In this document: one piece after another, positions 18,365-26,782 of the stretch
Numbering within the stretch: position 1 is the first letter of the stretch
Layout of the letters: each line of letters starts with the position of its first letter
Source: Granulicella sp.
GTDB lineage: Bacteria; Acidobacteriota; Terriglobia; Terriglobales; Acidobacteriaceae
Reading direction: 5' to 3'
Length of the DNA: 41,106 nt
Assembly: GCA_027365345.1 (NCBI GenBank)
Contig: DAHXNO010000116.1
Location: forward strand, 1 to 41,106
The notes under the pieces: generated by a model
Database searches by the model: none
What the model was told of the DNA's origin: nothing
The model's input: the letters and a program-made list of their open reading frames with translations, nothing else
Position numbers and translations under genes: made by a program

Positions 18365-21300
18365 TCAACGGGCTTTGCGCCGTTTTGCCTTGGCTCCGGT
18401 CCTTCCGGCGTTGGTCTTTTCCTTCGCCTTGGCCTTCTTTGCCTCGCTCTTGCCGCCGCGTCCCTGCGCGGCGGTCAGCACCCTTGGCTCTGTTCCGGGC
18501 AACAGCGCAAACTGCAGACGGCGCTGCTGGCGATCGATGCGATCCAGCAGCACCTGCACAGGCTGGCCGATGGTGAAGACATGGCCGGTGCGCGCTCCCA
18601 CAATGGTGCGATCCGTATCACGATAGGTGTAATGGTCGCTGGCCAGAGATCCGATCGGAACCATCCCCTCGATGAACAGGCCGTCAAGCTCCACGAAGAA
18701 GCCATGCCGGGTTACGGAGAGGATGACGGCTGGGAAGTCATCGCCGATCTTATCGGCCATGAACTTCATCTTCTTCCACTCGATCAGCTCGCGCTCGGCT
18801 TCGGCGGCTCGGCGCTCAGCCTGCGAGCTTTCGATGGCGATGTCGTTCAGCTCTTCGGCGGCGATGGGTCCGGGGGCCAGCAGGATCTGAGCGTTGGTCT
18901 GCTCTCGCATGGAGGCGCGGGCAGCCGGAGTGGCGCTGGTTCGTGCTTTCCAAGCCGCTTGCCATGGCTGCAAGTCGTCGCTGCGAATCGGAGCTCCGCG
19001 CGGGTCCGTTCCCTGGCGGAGCATCGCGCGCACCAGCCGGTGCACCACAAGATCCGGATAGCGCCGTATGGGTGAGGTGAAGTGCGTATAGCAGGGCGAG
19101 GCCAGGGCGAAGTGACCTTGATTCTTCTCCGCATAGCGCGCCTGTTTCAGCGAGCGCAGCATCAGGTAGGCGAGGATGCGCTCCTCCGGCGTTGCGCGGA
19201 TGCGGCGGAGCAGATCCTGGTACATCTGCGGGGTGACGGGAATGCTCGCGGGGATCTCGTAGGTGTGGGGCCTTGCGGAGTTCCTCCCCTGGGCAGCGCG
19301 CTGGCGCAGCTCCCTGCGATCCGCCTTCAGGGTGACCGTCCGCACGGGCAGGCTGCCAATGCCCAGGGAGTGCCCGAACGCCGCGGCTGTCTCCTCGAAC
19401 TCGACGATCTTTTTGGGGTCCGGCGTCTCATGGATGCGATAGAGGGAGGGTATGCCGGGGCGGTTCAGTCCCCGGCCCTCCAGCCAGTGGGCCACACACT
19501 CGTTGGCGGAGAGCATGAACTCTTCGATCAGGCGGTGCGCCCACCCGCGCTCCGAGCGCACAATCGCCTTCATGTTGCCATCGGGGTCAAACTCCACGAC
19601 CGGCTCCGGCAGATCGAAGTCGATGGAGCCGCGCCGTACCCGCTTGGCGTTCAGCCGCAGCGCCAGGCGAAGCATCGCATCGAAGGCGGATGGAAGCTCG
19701 GGATGCTCAAGGCCGATCCGTTCGCGCTCAGCGATATCTTCTGCGCTCGGCGGAGGAGTGCCAGGCTGGGCCTCGCCGGAGCCGGCGTCAGACGAGGATC
19801 CTGGCGTGGCGGGTCTTCGCTGTGGCGAAGAGGCGTCCCGCTGGTCCGGATGGATCTGGTCCAGATGGTTGGCGGCGTTCAGGCACTGCTGCACGCTGGT
19901 GTAGGTCATACGCCGCAGGCTGCGGATGATGCCTTCGGCCAGTCGATAGCCGGCAATCTCACCCTCCGAATCGATCTCCATGATGCAGCTCAGCACCAGC
20001 CTGTCCTGGCCGGGGAGCAGGCTGCAGATGCCGCTGGAGAGTGCATGGGGCAACATGGGAATGGCGCGATCCGGGAAGTAGACGCTGGTTCCACGGAACC
20101 TGGCCTCGGTATCCAGCGCGGAACCTGGCCGGACGTACCAGCTCACATCCGCGATATGCACCTGGATCTCGTCATTGCCGTTGGGGAGATGGCGGACCAG
20201 CACCGCGTCGTCGAAGTCTTTGGCGGTCTCGCCGTCGATGGTGACGATGGGCAGGCTACGAAAGTCCTCTCGGGCGCCCAGGACATCAGGGTCCAGAGGT
20301 GCGGAGTTCGGCTGCGCCACGTCCAGTGCGGAGACCGCCTCGAGCGCCCGGGCCTCGGCCTCCTGCAGCACCTGTGGCGGGAAGGTGTGGGGGATCTGAT
20401 GCTTCCGGATCACCATCTCCACATCGACGCCGAACGCTTCGGGCGGTCCCAGCACCTCGATCACCCGTCCCCGGGCCGGATGGCCGGAGGTGGGGAAGCT
20501 GAGGATCTCGACGTCCACCACCAGGCCCTCAAGCGGGTGCAGCGGGTCTGTGGTCTCAGCCGTTTGGAGCGCCCGGCGAGCCTCCTCGCCGAGCAGCCGG
20601 TGGGGTGAGGCGGCGTTGTTGGGCATGGCGTCTGAGGAGGCTGGGAGGGTCTCATCGCCGTTTGCGATGAGGATGGGCCCTCCGAGACGCTCGTCCCATG
20701 GGGTGACAAAGTTGCTGCGCAGGAGTTCCTGTCTGCGCCCGTAGCGCGCGAGGTCCTGATAGTGAAAGTGGCCCACGATGGTGGGGTTGCGCCGAGTGAG
20801 CACGCGCAGGATACGGCCGGAACGGCGCCCGTCGCGCCCGGGAGGCTCCTGCTCGACCAGAACCAGGTCGCCCTGCATGGCTCCTTGAAGGGCGTTGGGA
20901 GGGATAAAGATGTCGTCGCTTGCTCCAGCAGCCTGGCGGCGGTCCTGTTGCCGGTCTGGGCTTTGTTCCGTGCTCCGATCCAGGCGGACAAAGCCGTAGC
21001 CATCGCGGTGCAGTTCCAGGCGTCCGCTCAGCAGCCGGTCGCGTCCGCTACGGACCGCAGCCGTGGGGCTATCGGATCGATCCCAGCGAGACGGGTTGAG
21101 AGAGTGCGGCGAGGGTTCAGGGGATGGAGGGGCGGACGGCTCCGGCGGAGGGATCGACCACATCCGGTCGTCGGAGAGGGTCAGCTCGCCGATAGTCACC
21201 AGGCGGGCGAGTTGCTCCCGCAACAGCCGCCGCTGCTGCCCGCCCCCCAGGCCCAACTCGCGGATGAGCTGTTTGTATCCTGCTTTGCCGCTGGCTGAGC

Positions 21301-21388
21301 GCTGGATGCGAGCCAGCAGCTCGCGGTCGCTGGGGCTGGAGGGGCTGGAGCTTGCCGCACGGCTTCGAGGGTGGGTGCGTTTGGTCAG
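18365..21388 (-). CDS. rnr: ribonuclease R (RNB-family 3'-5' exoribonuclease), apparent CTG start
   Basis: A processive 3'-5' exoribonuclease for structured RNA. From CTG 21388 it is 1007 residues: an N-terminal helix-turn-helix-like domain (DRELLARIQRS, GYKQLIRELGLGGG), cold-shock-type RNA-binding domains (GRLELHRDGYGFVRL), the RNB catalytic core (TIDGETAKDFDDAV with the metal-binding Asp cluster; IADVSWYVRPGS), an S1 domain (FPAVILSVTRHGFFVELDG) and a Lys/Arg-rich tail. The first ATG/GTG/TTG in frame is TTG 21256, which would delete about 44 residues of conserved N-terminus. CTG 21388 lies 6 nt after AGGAG, and a TAG closes the frame just upstream. The protein carries extra low-complexity insertions (about residues 90-110 and 500-530), longer than in E. 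coli. Confidence 0.92.
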   Translation of the reverse strand: MTKRTHPRSRAASSSPSSPSDRELLARIQRSASGKAGYKQLIRELGLGGGQQRRLLREQLARLVTIGELTLSDDRMWSIPPPEPSAPPSPEPSPHSLNPSRWDRSDSPTAAVRSGRDRLLSGRLELHRDGYGFVRLDRSTEQSPDRQQDRRQAAGASDDIFIPPNALQGAMQGDLVLVEQEPPGRDGRRSGRILRVLTRRNPTIVGHFHYQDLARYGRRQELLRSNFVTPWDERLGGPILIANGDETLPASSDAMPNNAASPHRLLGEEARRALQTAETTDPLHPLEGLVVDVEILSFPTSGHPARGRVIEVLGPPEAFGVDVEMVIRKHQIPHTFPPQVLQEAEARALEAVSALDVAQPNSAPLDPDVLGAREDFRSLPIVTIDGETAKDFDDAVLVRHLPNGNDEIQVHIADVSWYVRPGSALDTEARFRGTSVYFPDRAIPMLPHALSSGICSLLPGQDRLVLSCIMEIDSEGEIAGYRLAEGIIRSLRRMTYTSVQQCLNAANHLDQIHPDQRDASSPQRRPATPGSSSDAGSGEAQPGTPPPSAEDIAERERIGLEHPELPSAFDAMLRLALRLNAKRVRRGSIDFDLPEPVVEFDPDGNMKAIVRSERGWAHRLIEEFMLSANECVAHWLEGRGLNRPGIPSLYRIHETPDPKKIVEFEETAAAFGHSLGIGSLPVRTVTLKADRRELRQRAAQGRNSARPHTYEIPASIPVTPQMYQDLLRRIRATPEERILAYLMLRSLKQARYAEKNQGHFALASPCYTHFTSPIRRYPDLVVHRLVRAMLRQGTDPRGAPIRSDDLQPWQAAWKARTSATPAARASMREQTNAQILLAPGPIAAEELNDIAIESSQAERRAAEAERELIEWKKMKFMADKIGDDFPAVILSVTRHGFFVELDGLFIEGMVPIGSLASDHYTYRDTDRTIVGARTGHVFTIGQPVQVLLDRIDRQQRRLQFALLPGTEPRVLTAAQGRGGKSEAKKAKAKEKTNAGRTGAKAKRRKAR

Positions 21389-21801
21389 GGATGTCTCCTA
21401 AGATTCCTGTTTTGGGATGAGGATGCGCGGAGAGAAGCAGAGGGGCGCTTGGGGTTGCAGGCGGCATGCGCGGGGCGCCGGGATGGTCTGGCGCCGCCTG
21501 CGCACGGCATCTTTGGCGCATGACTTGTGCCGAGGTGAAGAACGGTTGAGGTATCCGGGGTGCATGGAGGATGCGGCGAGCGAAGGGCCTGGAATTAGGA
21601 GGTCCGGGAACCAAGGGTAGTAACAGTAACTCAATTAAGTTTCTTAATGACTTTGGTAATGTTTACTAAAGAGTAATCAGTTATGTTGTTGATACGAATG
21701 GACTTGCTACTTTTAGCAGTCTATGTTGGTTACATCTGGGTTGTCCAGAGAAAAATTTAGAAACTTTACAAGAAGTGATACCGCAAAGGAGCAATACGCA
21801 T
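21389..21801. other. 413-bp spacer with an AT-rich regulatory-looking patch
   Basis: From 21389 to about 21615 the sequence is GC-rich and shows no convincing gene. From about 21618 to 21790 it turns sharply AT-rich, unlike the rest of the window, and contains several short dyads. It is the upstream region of both rnr (minus) and the small secreted peptide (plus). Confidence 0.5.
21634..21676. repeat. cluster of three short inverted repeats
   Basis: Three perfect dyads lie within 43 bp: ATTAAG-TTT-CTTAAT (21634-21648), GTAA-TGT-TTAC (21656-21666) and TTACT-AAAG-AGTAA (21663-21676, overlapping the second). They sit in the AT-rich patch 126-168 bp before the secreted-peptide start. They look like operator half-sites; the regulator is unknown. 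Confidence 0.5.
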
Positions 21802-21975
21802 ATGAAGACCCTCGCCATCCGTGCATTCGTCGTCGCCCTCGCCGTCGCTGGTTTCAGCGCCTCCTCCATGTACTCGGCTTCCATGGCCCGCGCAAATCAG
21901 GCGAAGGTCATCGTCGCGCACCCGGGTGCCGTCGCGCCGGCGTGCGATCCTGGCCATACCTGCGGCATAGACTAA
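21802..21975 (+). CDS. small secreted Cys peptide, 57 aa
   Basis: A 57-residue protein from ATG 21802, with AAAGGAG about 11 nt upstream. Its N-terminus is a classical signal peptide (MKTLAIRAFVVALAVAGFSA), probably cleaved near residues 27-31. That leaves a mature peptide of about 26-30 residues ending in a two-cysteine tail, PACDPGHTCGID (Cys48, Cys54). Short exported peptides with a Pro/Asp/Cys-containing end are, as I recall, frequent in this phylum but of unknown function. An upstream in-frame ATG at 21775 exists but lacks a ribosome site. It precedes the membrane protein at 22081 by 105 bp. Confidence 0.7.
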   Translation: MKTLAIRAFVVALAVAGFSASSMYSASMARANQAKVIVAHPGAVAPACDPGHTCGID

Positions 21976-22080
21976 AATGGGAATTAGCGAGCAAGATTCG
22001 GTGGGAGCTGAAAAATAATTTGATGCAAAGGCTGCGCCTCCTGTGTACGATATCTCTATCGTGCGCTGGAGGCGTTCGTC

Positions 22081-23067
22081 ATGACTACCACCAAGTTGCT
22101 GCTGGAGTACTCCTTCTTCGCTGACCTCATCCTGGCCGTTGGGGTGCTGATCGTGATGATGCGCCAGCGGTTGCTGCGCTCGTTCCCGTTTCTCGCAGCG
22201 TTCATTGTGGTAAGCAGCGCCGCCGACGCGGTCGCGGTCGCCACGCTCTTCTTCCGACCTTATCTCTTTGGAATCTCGAAGCTACAGGCCTACGACATCT
22301 ACTTTTATTCGGAGTGGGTTTTGGGTGCTTTCCAACTCATCTTCTTGGTACTGATCATCTACGGTGTCTTCCGCGAGTCGATGAGGCCGCTGGAGGGGTT
22401 GCATCGCGCGGGACAGGTGGTCTTCCGCTGGGTGGGAGGGGTTTCGGTTGCCGTCTCCGTGGCCTTTACATTGGGGTTCCACGCTTCGAGCGGAAGTTGG
22501 ATTGCGGCAGTATGTGGTCAGTTGCAGCAGGGAGTCTGTGTCCTTGTCCTCTGCCTGCTGCTCTTTGTCTGCTTCTCCACCCGGTACCTGGGCCTGACCT
22601 ATCGCAGCCGGACTTTTGGCGTGGCTCTGGGACTCGGAGTGTGGGCCATGGCGGATCTGGTTCAGTCGGCATGGGTCGCTCGCGGCGCTGTCCACTCCGT
22701 GTATTCTCCCATCTACTCGTTTATGTGTCTGAGCTCCTGCGTCTCGTTGCTGATCTGGGGCGGCTACTTCGCTCTGCCGCAGCCGGAGCCGAAGATGGTG
22801 CTGCTCCCGACGACTTCGCCGTACTTCCTGTGGAACCGCATCTCGGAGGCGCTGGGCGATGCTCCTGGGGTTGTGGCGATTGCCGGCTTCAAGCCGGGTA
22901 TGCTGGCTCCGGCAGAGATGGCGGCAATTGCGGCCGGTTCCCAGCACATGCGGGAGCATGAGTTGGAGCGTGCGATCGAGGCCGAACGCGAGGCGGAGTT
23001 GGCTGAGGCTGCAAGCCGGCCGATGAGCTTTTCTCCCATGGCGTTGACGGGCAGCTCGCTGCGATGA
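22081..23067 (+). CDS. integral membrane protein of unknown function (about 7 helices)
   Basis: A 328-residue protein. The first two thirds hold about seven hydrophobic helices (for example ADLILAVGVLIVMM, FQLIFLVLIIYGVF, VCVLVLCLLLFVCF, SLLIWGGYFAL). The C-terminal cytoplasmic tail of about 90 residues ends with an acidic, Glu/Ala-rich helix (EHELERAIEAEREAELAEAA). I do not recognise a characterised family; a sensor or scaffold role is possible. ATG 22081 has GGAGG 9 nt upstream, and a TACGAT hexamer lies at 22046-22051. Its stop is separated from the next start (23069) by one base, so translation of the two is probably coupled. Confidence 0.75.
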   Translation: MTTTKLLLEYSFFADLILAVGVLIVMMRQRLLRSFPFLAAFIVVSSAADAVAVATLFFRPYLFGISKLQAYDIYFYSEWVLGAFQLIFLVLIIYGVFRESMRPLEGLHRAGQVVFRWVGGVSVAVSVAFTLGFHASSGSWIAAVCGQLQQGVCVLVLCLLLFVCFSTRYLGLTYRSRTFGVALGLGVWAMADLVQSAWVARGAVHSVYSPIYSFMCLSSCVSLLIWGGYFALPQPEPKMVLLPTTSPYFLWNRISEALGDAPGVVAIAGFKPGMLAPAEMAAIAAGSQHMREHELERAIEAEREAELAEAASRPMSFSPMALTGSSLR

Positions 23068-23068
23068 G

Positions 23069-24310
23069 ATGGATCCGGTAACGCACCTTCTCACCGGAGC
23101 CTGTCTCTCACGCAGTGGATGCAATCGCCTGGCTGGCTACGCCACGCTGACCATGGTGGTGGCTGCGGAGTTTCCTGATGTGGATACGCTGTGGGCTCTG
23201 CGCGGCCCCATAGAGGGCTTGCAACATCATCGCGGAATTACGCATACATTTGTGGGGCTGCCCTGTGAGGCAGCCCTGATTGTTGCAGCGGTCTATGGGC
23301 TGCATCGCTGGAGGCTGCGCCGAGCGGCTGCCAAGGCCAGGGCAAAGGCGGAGGCGATTCCTCTGCGACTCGCGGCTGGGCAGGATGAAGCTGCTCCGGC
23401 CAGGCCATTGACCGCGGCTCCGGTCCGCTGGGGAGTGCTGTACCTGTTGGCCCTGGTGGCGCTGCTGAGCCATCTGCTTCTGGACTACACCAACAACTAC
23501 GGGCTTCGTCCCTTCTTTCCGTTCCACGATCGCTGGTATGCGGGTTCGATCGTCTTTATCTTCGATCCCGTGATCTTTACGCTGCTGCTGGCAGCTCTGG
23601 TCGCTCCCTGGCTGTTTGGCCTGGTGAGTTCGGAGGTGGGGGTGAAGCGGCGGCCGTTCCCAGGGCGCGGATGGGCGATTGCGGCCATGGTGGGTGTTGC
23701 CGCGTGGTGGGGGTTGCGCGCGGTGGAGCATGGGCGGGCGATGCAGTTGGCGATGAGGCAGAGCCTGCAGGCTCCGGTGGAGGGGACGTCGCCTTCTGGT
23801 CAGGCGGTTCCAATCTGGCTTCCGGTGCAGCGGGCGCTGGCTAGCCCGGCTATGCTCAACCCCTTCCGATGGTCGGCGGTGCTGGACTTTGGGCCAGTGT
23901 ACAAGCTGGCGGAGATTCAGACGCTGGACGGTACGCTGCGGATGAGTGAGACATCCTACCCCAAGCCGGGCCGGAGCCCGGCTATGCTGGCCTCAGAGGC
24001 GAGCAAGCTGGGGAGGGTTTATATGGATTGGTCGCCGATGCCGTTTGTGCAGGTGACCAAACCGGATGTGGTGTCTTCAGGGGCTGGGGCGCCGTCGGCG
24101 AGGCTGGGTGGAGCGGAGGCGGCCGCCACAGTAGTCACCTTTCGCGATCCGCGCTTCATGGGCGGCCTTGACGGCCAGATAGAAGGCTTCGGCGATGGCT
24201 CTTCGTCCGGTGGGGCGGCGATGGAAAGAACGCCGCTGATGGGGAGGGTGGAGCTTGACGCCCAGAATCACGTGGTGGGCGAGAGCCTGGATGGACGGCA
24301 AGAGAGGTAG
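23069..24310 (+). CDS. YdjM-type membrane-bound metal-dependent hydrolase
   Basis: A 413-residue protein of the YdjM/DUF457 membrane hydrolase family. The N-terminus carries the metal-binding motif set MDPVTHLLTGA, EFPDVDTLW and LQHHRGITHT, followed by membrane helices (YLLALVALLSHLLLDYTNNYG) and a FDPVIFTLLL helix. The C-terminal half is a soluble domain of about 170 residues. In E. coli, ydjM is LexA-controlled; I see no LexA box here. The substrate is unknown, though phospholipid- or nucleotide-related roles have been proposed for related proteins. It starts one base after the upstream membrane gene. Confidence 0.82.
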   Translation: MDPVTHLLTGACLSRSGCNRLAGYATLTMVVAAEFPDVDTLWALRGPIEGLQHHRGITHTFVGLPCEAALIVAAVYGLHRWRLRRAAAKARAKAEAIPLRLAAGQDEAAPARPLTAAPVRWGVLYLLALVALLSHLLLDYTNNYGLRPFFPFHDRWYAGSIVFIFDPVIFTLLLAALVAPWLFGLVSSEVGVKRRPFPGRGWAIAAMVGVAAWWGLRAVEHGRAMQLAMRQSLQAPVEGTSPSGQAVPIWLPVQRALASPAMLNPFRWSAVLDFGPVYKLAEIQTLDGTLRMSETSYPKPGRSPAMLASEASKLGRVYMDWSPMPFVQVTKPDVVSSGAGAPSARLGGAEAAATVVTFRDPRFMGGLDGQIEGFGDGSSSGGAAMERTPLMGRVELDAQNHVVGESLDGRQER

Positions 24311-24456
24311 GGCATGGCCGCGTCTGCCCGCTGACGAGCTTTCTGGGGCGCCCAGACTTCGCCAGATCGCGCCTAACTTTCCGGGCAGCTTGCGGAAGAT
24401 GGTTTGTCCAGCTAGCAGAGAGGTCTGGCATTCCGCAGTGAAGCGACCGTACAGGC

Positions 24457-24462
24457 TACAAT
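24457..24462 (+). promoter_or_regulatory. possible -10 (TACAAT) for the DUF6580-like gene
   Basis: TACAAT lies 44 nt before ATG 24507 in the 196-bp spacer after the YdjM-type gene. No good -35 is visible at 16-18 bp. Confidence 0.3.
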
Positions 24463-24506
24463 GACGGAGAGCGGCCCTTGCGGCCGCCGACTCCAACTGC
24501 GAAGGC

Positions 24507-25067
24507 ATGATGCCCATGGTCGCCACTCTTATTCTCGTGCTGGCTGCACTCAGCCGCCTTCTGCCCCACTTCTTCCATAGCCTGGCCTTCAACTTCACAG
24601 CGGTGGGCGCAGGACTTCTGTTCTTCGGCTCGCGCACGGCGCGGTGGCAGGCGGTGCTTGCCGTAGCGGTGATGGGGTTGATGGATGTGATCCTGACCAC
24701 GAAGATCTACGGTTATCCGTTCCATGTGAGCGCGTATCTGGTCACCTGGGCGTGGTATGGGGCTGTCTGCCTGCTGGGCAGCGCGCTGCTGCGCAAGACC
24801 ACCGTGTTGCGCGTCGGCTGTGGGGTGCTGGCCTCAGCTACCAGCTTTTTTCTGTTGAGCAACTTCATGGTCTGGGCCGGCAGGGGAGATCTGGTGATGT
24901 ATCCGCATACGCTGGGCGGCATGGTGGCGTGTTATGCCGCGGCGCTGCCGTTCTATGGGAACGACCTTCTCTCCACCGGTCTGTTCGCAGGCGCGTTTTT
25001 CGGGCTTCCGGTACTCGCGGCGCGGACCGCTGAGATGGCGCACGCAGCGCGGCAACCGGTGGCCTGA
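24507..25067 (+). CDS. DUF6580-like membrane protein
   Basis: A 186-residue hydrophobic protein with about five to six helices. It resembles the DUF6580 family of putative transport (S-component-like) proteins: an LSRLLPHFFHSLAFNFTAVGAG first segment, a KIYGYPFHVSAYLVTWAWYG central motif, and a FFLLSNFMVWAG segment. If the likeness holds it may bind a vitamin or small molecule, but no ECF energising module is nearby. ATG ATG at 24507-24512 gives two possible starts; AAGG lies just upstream. It is convergent with the VTT protein gene. Confidence 0.75.
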   Translation: MMPMVATLILVLAALSRLLPHFFHSLAFNFTAVGAGLLFFGSRTARWQAVLAVAVMGLMDVILTTKIYGYPFHVSAYLVTWAWYGAVCLLGSALLRKTTVLRVGCGVLASATSFFLLSNFMVWAGRGDLVMYPHTLGGMVACYAAALPFYGNDLLSTGLFAGAFFGLPVLAARTAEMAHAARQPVA

Positions 25068-25221
25068 AGTCCGCCGGGCGAACCCGCTTGCGGCTGCGTC
25101 GATTCCTGCGCATGGGTCGGCGCTTTGCCAGGGTTGATCCTTGCGGCCGCGTTGCTCCCCGCACCTGCTTCGTGCTTCGATCCTCGCGCCGGCGAGGCGA
25201 TGAGGACCGTCCCTCTTCCTT

Positions 25222-25905
25222 TTACCTGCCTTCGTGCGGTTCTGTTTTCTCTTCCTCTTCCTCAATCGGCAGGGTGACTCCTCGGCGGTTGTCGAAGACC
25301 TTGCGCACGATGTAGAAGATCAGCCCGGCGACGGCTGCCGCAGCGATACCGACGACGATGTCGTGGTGGTTTCGGCCGAGGTCGCGCAGAGAGCGAATCA
25401 GCGTCGGGCCGAACCAGAGGGTGAGCAGGGAACAGGTGAGGAACTGAGCGAACTTGCCGCAGAAGATGGCCAGCAGAAAGAGCATGGGCTTCATCTCAAA
25501 GACTCCGGCGGAGAACTCGAAGAGCTTGAGCGGAGTGGGAGGCGGAAGCATCGCGGGGATCATGATCGCCAGAAACTCCTGGCGCTCAAAGCGGTCGCGG
25601 ATATTCTCGTAGCGCCGGCGGTTGATGCGTTTCAGCAGGAAGAACTCTCCACCGGCGCGGCCGATCAGGAACGGAATCAGGGAGCCAACGGTTGAGGCGG
25701 CTGCAGCGATCAGGCTGTAAACCAGGAACAGACGGTGGTTGGCGGCCACATATCCGATGATCACCGCATCCATGGAGACCGGGATGGGGAAGAGGGCAGA
25801 GTCGATCAGCGCCAATCCGCCGACCCCCCACACGCCCAGAGGCTTGAGGACGGTCAACAGGACGGTGGAGAGCTTATGCACAAGTGCGATGGGTCCAGGT
25901 TTCAC
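25222..25905 (-). CDS. DedA/VTT-domain membrane protein
   Basis: A 227-residue protein of the DedA/VTT superfamily. It has an N-terminal re-entrant and helical region (GGLALIDSALFPIPVSMDAVII), the conserved GSLIPFLIGRAGGEFFL motif, a RFERQEFLAIMIPAMLPPPTPLKLFEFSAG re-entrant loop with its proline cluster, and an acidic tail (EEEEEKTEPHEGR). Members act in membrane lipid scramblase-like transport and cell-envelope homeostasis. The start is GTG 25905; TAAAAT ends 9 nt before it, so the transcript may have almost no leader. Confidence 0.85.
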   Translation of the reverse strand: MKPGPIALVHKLSTVLLTVLKPLGVWGVGGLALIDSALFPIPVSMDAVIIGYVAANHRLFLVYSLIAAAASTVGSLIPFLIGRAGGEFFLLKRINRRRYENIRDRFERQEFLAIMIPAMLPPPTPLKLFEFSAGVFEMKPMLFLLAIFCGKFAQFLTCSLLTLWFGPTLIRSLRDLGRNHHDIVVGIAAAAVAGLIFYIVRKVFDNRRGVTLPIEEEEEKTEPHEGR

Positions 25906-25914
25906 TGAATCTCT

Positions 25915-25920
25915 ATTTTA
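25915..25920 (-). promoter_or_regulatory. TAAAAT -10-like hexamer 9 nt before the VTT gene
   Basis: TAAAAT on the minus strand followed by 9 nt and GTG. The expected transcription start would leave a leader of about 2-3 nt. No clear -35. Confidence 0.4.
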
Positions 25921-26195
25921 AGCCCTGATGCCGTAATCTCCGCCGCTCACAGGAGGTTGCTGTGTGACTGGATCCCGAATCTGCCGTACTCCAACTCATT
26001 GTGAACAGGCTATATCGGTCCGCGCGGGGCTGTGCAGGCGCCTCCAACTCGGGTGGGGACTCCAGGTGAGAGCCGGGAGCGCGAACACCGGTGGGACGGT
26101 CTTCCCAAAAGGATCCGAGGTTGAGCAAGCGTCCACGCGGAGAGCGCCGCATGGTCGGCGACTGCTGTGACGCCGCTGCCGCCGCGCGGAGACGC

Positions 26196-26735
26196 TTATT
26201 CTTCTTTTTGTTTCGAGTGTTCGGTTTGCCCGGCAACCAGATCCAGGGCGTGCGGCAGCAGGGGGAGGACGGCGCGGAGAGAGTCTTCCGCACCAGCAGG
26301 ACTGCCTGGCAGGTTGAGGAGCAGAGCCCCCGGCGTTGGGGTGTCCGGCGCGGGGTCGACGATGCCGCAGACGCCGCGGCTGAGGGCGGCGTAGGGGGTG
26401 TGGAGCGCTCCCTGCTGGCGGATGAGTTCGGAGAGGCCGGGGACTAGCCGCGTGCAGACGGCGAGGGTAGCCTCCGGAGTTAAGTCGCGAGGGCCCAGTC
26501 CGGTGCCTCCGGTGGTAACCACCAGCGCGGCGCGGGTGGCGGCGGCACGCAGGGCGGCGATCAGTTTGGGAAGGTCGTCGGGGAGGGTGATGGGGTCCAA
26601 CAGGCTGGCTCCCGCTGCGGTGAGCAAGGCCCCGATGGTGGGGCCGGAGAGGTCTGTCTGCGTGCCGGCTGAGCAACGGTCGCTGACGGTGACGACGATG
26701 GCGGTGCGGCCGGCGAGGGGGGTGGGGTGGGGCAT
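26196..26735 (-). CDS. MogA/MoaB-type molybdopterin adenylyltransferase-like protein
   Basis: A 179-residue protein of the MoCF-binding (MogA/MoaB) family, involved in adenylating molybdopterin before molybdenum insertion. It shows VVTVSDRCSAGTQTDLSG at the N-terminus, the nucleotide-binding TTGGTGLGPRDLTPEA motif, and LLNLPGSPAGAEDSL near the C-terminus. It is isolated from other Moco genes. ATG 26735 has no Shine-Dalgarno sequence; instead TATCCT ends exactly 6 nt upstream, consistent with a leaderless mRNA. The 290 bp downstream (25906-26195) contains nothing I can support. Confidence 0.88.
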   Translation of the reverse strand: MPHPTPLAGRTAIVVTVSDRCSAGTQTDLSGPTIGALLTAAGASLLDPITLPDDLPKLIAALRAAATRAALVVTTGGTGLGPRDLTPEATLAVCTRLVPGLSELIRQQGALHTPYAALSRGVCGIVDPAPDTPTPGALLLNLPGSPAGAEDSLRAVLPLLPHALDLVAGQTEHSKQKEE

Positions 26736-26741
26736 AGAGAG

Positions 26742-26747
26742 AGGATA
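26742..26747 (-). promoter_or_regulatory. TATCCT -10-like hexamer, leaderless start of the mogA/moaB gene
   Basis: TATCCT on the minus strand, then CTCTCT, then ATG 26735. A start 7 nt downstream would be the A of the ATG. Confidence 0.45.
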
Positions 26748-26761
26748 GAAGATCGGACAGC

Positions 26762-26782
26762 GGGGATGGGAGCTGGGATGGG
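26762..26782 (+). repeat. putative G-quadruplex motif
   Basis: GGGG-AT-GGG-AGCT-GGG-AT-GGG: four G-runs with 2-4 nt loops in 21 nt, built on a repeated GGGATGGGAGC-type unit. It lies 27 bp upstream of the mogA/moaB start, on the strand opposite its mRNA. Confidence 0.5.
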
